The translations under genes were made by a program, and so were the position numbers. Below, piece after piece: positions 18,466-22,408 of a DNA stretch of 22,408 nt. The notes beneath the pieces are model-generated. The model was given only the letters and a program-made list of their open reading frames with translations. It had not been told where the DNA came from and did no database searches. This DNA is from CAYLZN01 sp964387935 (GTDB lineage Bacteria; Acidobacteriota; Vicinamibacteria; Vicinamibacterales; JAFNAJ01), in contig CAYLZN010000063.1 of the NCBI GenBank assembly GCA_964387935.1, forward strand, positions 1 to 22,408, read 5' to 3'. Position 1 is the stretch's first letter. Every line of letters begins with the position of its first letter.

Positions 18466-19413
18466 ATGCCGCTCGATCCCTTAATGCAATTTCGGACCAA
18501 GCGCCGCGAAGTTTATGGGTTCGTGGCCGCCGCCGCGGTGCTGGCGGCCCTGACCGTGCTTGCCACCGCCCAGGAACGGCCATCCCGGCAGCCCGAATGG
18601 CGCACGCGGACCGACGCGGTCTGGGTCTTCGCCACGGTGACCGACAAGGACGGCCGCCCCGCGCCGGACCTGGTCCGCGAGGACTTCCTGGTGTTCGACG
18701 ACGGGGTGGAGCAGCCGATCACCCAGTTCACGAACGAGCGGGTGCCCGTCAGCCTGGGCCTGCTGGTCGATGTCAGCGAGAGCATGCGCGACCGACGCCT
18801 GGAGGAGGCGCGCGCCGCGCTCGACAGGTTTCTGGGCGAGTTGCTGACGGCCGACGACGAGGTGTTCGTGCTGGCATTCAACCATGCCCCGCGCCTCGTG
18901 GCTCCCTGGACCGTGCCGCCGGCCGCGCTCAGGGGCCGTCTCGACACCGTCATCCCGACGGGTGGCACGGCCATTTACGACGCCCTCGCCCGCGCGATTC
19001 CCGAGCTGGGACGTCGCCGGCACCAGCGCGCGGCACTCATGGTCCTGTCGGATGGCGCCGATACGGCCAGTGACAAGACCGTCTTCCAGCTCCGCGGCGA
19101 TCTCCGGCGCAGCGACGCGTTCGTCTACGCCATTGCGATCGAAGGCGCCAACGACCGCGCCTCGACGCGCGTGAATCCCGACACGCTCCGCACGTTCACC
19201 GACGACACCGGCGGCTACACGGCGGTCGTCAAGGACACCGCGCAGCTCGGCGACGAGACCGCGCGGATCGCGAGGGAACTCAACGAGCAGTACCTGATTG
19301 GCTATGCTGCGCCGCGGGCGCCCGACGCCGGTTACCATTCCATCCGCGTGCGGCTCAAGCGCGAGGGCTATTTCGTACGCGCCCGGCGCGGCTACGTGGC
19401 CGTGCGCGAGTGA
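18466..19413 (+). CDS. Secreted VWFA-related protein
   Basis: 315 residues from ATG 18466. A basic stretch then a hydrophobic segment (EVYGFVAAAAVLAALTVLATAQ, about 15-36) form a signal peptide. Next comes a short beta domain (VWVFATVTDKDGRPAPDLVREDFLVFDDGVEQPITQF), typical of the acidobacterial VWFA-related family. The von Willebrand A domain follows, with the MIDAS motif DVSES (102-106), PTGGTAIYDAL and LSDGADT. All MIDAS positions appear intact, so metal-dependent ligand binding is plausible. GGAG at 18452-18455 supports 18466. ATG 18445 (inside the inverted repeat) and 18484 are alternatives; the last still has a full signal peptide. The stop is 17 bases before the FTCD start. Confidence 0.88.
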   Translation: MPLDPLMQFRTKRREVYGFVAAAAVLAALTVLATAQERPSRQPEWRTRTDAVWVFATVTDKDGRPAPDLVREDFLVFDDGVEQPITQFTNERVPVSLGLLVDVSESMRDRRLEEARAALDRFLGELLTADDEVFVLAFNHAPRLVAPWTVPPAALRGRLDTVIPTGGTAIYDALARAIPELGRRRHQRAALMVLSDGADTASDKTVFQLRGDLRRSDAFVYAIAIEGANDRASTRVNPDTLRTFTDDTGGYTAVVKDTAQLGDETARIARELNEQYLIGYAAPRAPDAGYHSIRVRLKREGYFVRARRGYVAVRE

Positions 19414-19430
19414 CCGCGGGAGAGGTGCAG

Positions 19431-21131
19431 ATGCCCCGACTCGTCGAATGCGTGCCGAACTTCTCCGAGGGCCGGGACCGGGCGGTCATCGACGCCCTCT
19501 CCCAGGTGGTCTCGGGAGTCTCCGGCGTGAAACTGCTCGACGTCGATCCCGGCGCGGACACCAACCGCACCGTCTTCACGTTCGTCGGCCCGCCGGAGGC
19601 CGTGAGCGAGGCCGCATTTCGCGCGGCGGCCCGGGCCGTGGAGGTGATCGACATGAGCCGGCACCGGGGGGCGCACCCCCGTATGGGGGCCATGGACGTC
19701 TGCCCGTTCGTGCCGGTGTCCGACATCACGATGGCCGAGTGCGCGGCGCTCGCGGCGGCGCTGGGTCGCCGCATCGGGGAGTCCCTGGGCGTGCCCGTGT
19801 ATCTCTACGAGCACGCGGCGACCCGCGAGGAACGGCGCAGCCTGGCCACCATCCGAGCCGGTGAGTACGAGGGCCTGCCGCAGAAGCTGGCGGATCCGGC
19901 CTGGGTGCCCGATGCCGGCCCCGCCGTCTTCAACCCGCGATCGGGCGCGTTCGTCGTCGGCGCGCGCGAGTTCCTGCTGGCTTACAACGTGAACCTCAAC
20001 ACGCAGGATCAGCGGCTCGCCAACGACATCGCGCTCTCGATTCGCGAGACGGGACGCCTGCGGCGCGACGCGGCCGGCCGCGTCGTGGTCGACGAGCAGG
20101 GCCATCAGGTCCGCGTGCCCGGTCGCCTGCCGAAGGTGCGTGCCATCGGCTGGTACATCCACGAGTACCGCCAGGCGCAGGTGTCCATCAACCTCCTCGA
20201 TTTCAAGACGACGCCGCTGCACGTCGTGTTCGAGACGGTTCGCGACGAAGCCGAGCAGCGGGGCCTGCTCGTGACCGGATCGGAGCTCGTCGGCCTGACG
20301 CCGCGCGAGCCCATCATCGAGGCGGGACGGTACTTCCTGCGCAAGCAGGGCAAGTCCGCGGGAATCCCCGAGGCCGACCTCGTCGAACTCGCGATTCGAT
20401 CGCTCGGACTCCGCCAGGTGGCGCCGTTCGATCCCGACCAGAAGATCATCGAGTATCACTTTCGCGACGCGGGGCCGCTGGCCGCCCTCAGCGTCACGCG
20501 ATTCGTCGACGAGGTGTCCAGCGAATCACCTGCCCCGGGCGGAGGATCGGTGGCGGCGCTGGCCGGGAGCCTGGCGGCGGCGCTGGCCGCGATGGTCGCC
20601 AACCTGACGGTGGGGAAGAAGGGCTACGAGCCGGCCTGGCAGCCTCTGGGCGCGCTCGCGGAGCGCGCCCAGGTGGTCAAGCAGCAACTCCTGGGCGCGG
20701 TCGATGCCGATACCGTGGCGTTCAACAAGGTGATGGATGCCACGCGGATGCCCAAGGCCACGCCGGGGCAGCAGCAGGAGCGGAAAGCGGCCCTCGAGGC
20801 GGCTTCGCAGGGAGCGGCGCAGGTGCCGCTCGACGTGGCGCAGGCCTGCGCAGAGGCGGCGGCGCTCGCCCGGGACGCGGCGGCCTCCGGTAACCGGAAC
20901 TCCGCCTCCGACGCGGGCGTGGCGGCCACGCTCGCCAAGGCGGGCGCAGAGGGAGCAGCCCTGAACGTGTTGATCAACCTCGCGGCGATCGAGGACCCCG
21001 GGTTCCGTCAGCGTGCGGAACAGGGGGCCGCCGACGCGGTGGCCCGCGCGCGCCAGCGGTGCGAGGAGACACTGGCGCTCGTCCACGGCCACCTGCCCGT
21101 GCGCGCGGGGTGGCTGCCGCCGGTCTCCTGA
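19431..21131 (+). CDS. ftcD: Fused glutamate formimidoyltransferase / formimidoyltetrahydrofolate cyclodeaminase
   Basis: 566-residue bifunctional enzyme of histidine degradation. It moves a formimino group from formiminoglutamate to tetrahydrofolate and then deaminates the product to methenyl-THF. The formimidoyltransferase part (about 1-310) begins RLVECVPNFSEGRD, and its catalytic His82 lies in HRGAHPRMGAMDVCPFVP, the same number as in the mammalian enzyme. The cyclodeaminase part (about 355-566) begins TRFVDEVSSESPAPGGGSVAALAGSLAAALAAMV and is largely helical. A linker joins the two domains. ATG 19431 is preceded by GGGAGAGG; GTG 19410 overlapping the VWA stop is less likely. No hutH, hutU or hutI lies in the window. 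Confidence 0.94.
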   Translation: MPRLVECVPNFSEGRDRAVIDALSQVVSGVSGVKLLDVDPGADTNRTVFTFVGPPEAVSEAAFRAAARAVEVIDMSRHRGAHPRMGAMDVCPFVPVSDITMAECAALAAALGRRIGESLGVPVYLYEHAATREERRSLATIRAGEYEGLPQKLADPAWVPDAGPAVFNPRSGAFVVGAREFLLAYNVNLNTQDQRLANDIALSIRETGRLRRDAAGRVVVDEQGHQVRVPGRLPKVRAIGWYIHEYRQAQVSINLLDFKTTPLHVVFETVRDEAEQRGLLVTGSELVGLTPREPIIEAGRYFLRKQGKSAGIPEADLVELAIRSLGLRQVAPFDPDQKIIEYHFRDAGPLAALSVTRFVDEVSSESPAPGGGSVAALAGSLAAALAAMVANLTVGKKGYEPAWQPLGALAERAQVVKQQLLGAVDADTVAFNKVMDATRMPKATPGQQQERKAALEAASQGAAQVPLDVAQACAEAAALARDAAASGNRNSASDAGVAATLAKAGAEGAALNVLINLAAIEDPGFRQRAEQGAADAVARARQRCEETLALVHGHLPVRAGWLPPVS

Positions 21132-21164
21132 GGCCGCCGGCTCCGGCATCCAGACGAGGGCCCC

Positions 21165-22223
21165 GTGACTCCAGATCCCGTCCGCTTCCAACGCACGTTT
21201 CTGCTGCTGATGGTCCTGACGATCACCGCCGTGTTCGTCTGGATGATTCGCGGCTTCTTCATGACCATCCTGCTGGCCGCGATCTTCAGCGGGGTCTGCC
21301 ATCCCGTGTTCGCGTGGCTGCGGGCCAGGTTCAGGGGCCGGGCGGCGGCCGCCGCGGCCGTCACCGTGCTCCTGTTCCTGGTCGTGGTGCTGGCGCCGCT
21401 CCTGACGCTCGCCGGGCTCGTCGCCGGCCAGGCGCTGCTCGTGAGCCAGAACATCCAGCCGCGCGTCCAGGAGATCATCGCCGAGCCGATGCTCCTCGAC
21501 GAGACCCTCCGACATCTGCCGTTCTACGAGCAGCTCCTGCCCTACAAGGGCCAGATTCTCCAGAAGACCGCCAACGTCGTGGAGTCACTCGGCTCGTGGC
21601 TGTTCCAGGCACTGTCGGGGACGATCGGCGGCACCGTGGTACTGCTGCTCCAGTTCTTCATCTTCCTCTACACGATGTTCTTCCTGCTCAAGGACGGACA
21701 GGCGATGCTGGCACGGGCGCTCACATTCGTCCCCCTGCCTCCCGATCACCAGCGCAAGATGGTCGACCGGTTCGTGTCGGTGACGCGGGCCACCCTGAGG
21801 GGCACGCTCCTGATCGGGACGTTGCAGGGCACCCTGTCGGGCCTCGCGTTCTGGGCCATCGGCATTCCCGGCGCCTTGTTCTGGGGGACCGTGATGATCG
21901 TGCTCTCGATCGTCCCGGGCATCGGCGGCGCCCTTGTCTGGGCCCCGGCGGCGGTCTACCTGCTCGCAGCCGGGTCGGTGGGTCGGGCGGTCTTCCTGAT
22001 CGTCTTCTGCGGGTTCGTCGTCGGCCTCGTCGACAACCTCCTGCGGCCACGCCTGGTCGGGCGCGACACGCAGCTCGGGGAGCTCTTCGTGTTCTTCTCG
22101 ACCATGGGCGGCATCCTGATGTTCGGTGCCATGGGCTTCATCATCGGCCCGATCGTCGCGGCGCTGTTCGTCACGGCCTGGGACATCTACGGGGAGACGT
22201 TCCGCGAGCAGCTCGTGCGATGA
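21165..22223 (+). CDS. AI-2E family membrane protein
   Basis: 352 residues with seven or eight membrane segments (about 10-45 as two close helices, 60-88, 150-177, 210-240, 243-270, 275-300, 310-340). The family's central soluble region with amphipathic helices lies at about 90-150. Features typical of the family are the 'F.lYtmFFLLKDG' segment, the 'RATLRGTLLIGTLQGTLSGLAFWAIGIPGALFWG' stretch, 'SIVPGIGGALVW' and 'VDNLLRPRLVG'. Members include the Na+/H+ antiporter-like proteins and TqsA; no substrate can be assigned. The start is GTG 21165 with GAGGG upstream, 33 bases after ftcD. It is convergent with the helicase gene, ten bases apart. Confidence 0.88.
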   Translation: MTPDPVRFQRTFLLLMVLTITAVFVWMIRGFFMTILLAAIFSGVCHPVFAWLRARFRGRAAAAAAVTVLLFLVVVLAPLLTLAGLVAGQALLVSQNIQPRVQEIIAEPMLLDETLRHLPFYEQLLPYKGQILQKTANVVESLGSWLFQALSGTIGGTVVLLLQFFIFLYTMFFLLKDGQAMLARALTFVPLPPDHQRKMVDRFVSVTRATLRGTLLIGTLQGTLSGLAFWAIGIPGALFWGTVMIVLSIVPGIGGALVWAPAAVYLLAAGSVGRAVFLIVFCGFVVGLVDNLLRPRLVGRDTQLGELFVFFSTMGGILMFGAMGFIIGPIVAALFVTAWDIYGETFREQLVR

Positions 22224-22233
22224 GCGGGAACTG

Positions 22234-22408
22234 TCACCCGTCGCCCGTCGACGTCGAGAGGAACCGCGTGATGTCCTCGACGTCGTGCGTGAGCGGTGCC
22301 GGGGGGAGCGCGGCCAGGAATCGTCGGCCGTAGGCCTTCGTGCGCAGGCGTGGATCCAGGATGGCCAGGACGCCGCGGTCCGTCCGGTGGCGGAGCAGGC
22401 GGCCGACC
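22234..22408 (-). CDS. C-terminal end of a DinG/XPD-type superfamily 2 helicase (partial)
   Basis: The minus-strand frame from the window edge to TGA 22236-22234 encodes about 58 residues: VGRLLRHRTDRGVLAILDPRL, then RTKAYGRRFLAALPPAP, then VEDITRFL and a short tail. 'GRLLR...DRGvlaiLDpRl.tk.YGr.fl.aLP' is the motif VI region and C-terminus of DinG/Rad3-type ATP-dependent DNA helicases. The N-terminal ATPase, and any FeS cluster, lie outside the window. Confidence 0.85.
   Translation of the reverse strand, partial: VGRLLRHRTDRGVLAILDPRLRTKAYGRRFLAALPPAPLTHDVEDITRFLSTSTGDG

Overview
This is a high-GC, gene-dense bacterial window of mostly housekeeping genes. The best guess for the source is an acidobacterium, probably of the Vicinamibacteria type. 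The grounds are a secreted VWFA-related protein of the kind common in that phylum, a secreted protein with a carboxypeptidase-regulatory-like domain and TPR repeats, and a mutS2-dnaG-rpoD gene order. The taxonomy is an inference from gene content; no marker was searched. A run of ten Ns at 12971-12980 shows that this is a draft scaffold, probably metagenomic.

Layout. 1-258 is the end of an unrecognised plus-strand gene. It is followed by a minus-strand SpoVG-like small protein (281-583), 192 bases with no gene, and minus-strand acpS (776-1189). acpS is divergent from a YfiH/PgeF-type gene (1188-1970), and their two start codons overlap in one CATG. From 10070 leftward a long minus-strand block reads larB, mutS2, dnaG (GTG start), rpoD, tRNA-Ile(CAT), a C4 zinc-ribbon coiled-coil protein and an RNase HI-like protein. 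Its members are mostly separated by a few to about 80 bases. It covers DNA repair, primer synthesis, the main sigma factor and a tRNA. From 10168 rightward a plus-strand block reads a membrane family 2 glycosyltransferase, lepA (EF4), lepB (signal peptidase I) and a small one-helix membrane protein. A minus-strand block from 18429 leftward then reads a D12/Dam-type adenine methyltransferase, the TPR secreted protein, yggS, a DivIVA-like coiled coil and a DUF167 (YggU) protein. The last three resemble the cell-division-linked ylm/ygg neighbourhood. A final plus-strand group reads the VWA protein, a fused formimidoyltransferase-cyclodeaminase (FTCD) and an AI-2E-type membrane protein. It meets the C-terminus of a DinG/XPD-type helicase coming in on the minus strand at the right edge.

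Main points of interest. (1) The lepA reading frame holds two diverged copies of the same family segment on either side of the N run. This strongly suggests that contigs from different organisms were joined, so linkage between 1-12970 and 12981-22408 should not be assumed. (2) A perfect 9-bp inverted repeat sits at the divergent methyltransferase/VWA start region and contains the methyltransferase start codon. (3) acpS and the YfiH-type gene overlap at their start codons. (4) A CCA-encoding tRNA ends 12 bases before a coding start that has no visible ribosome binding site. I saw no CRISPR array, insertion sequence, prophage or defence cluster, and no convincing new multi-gene system.
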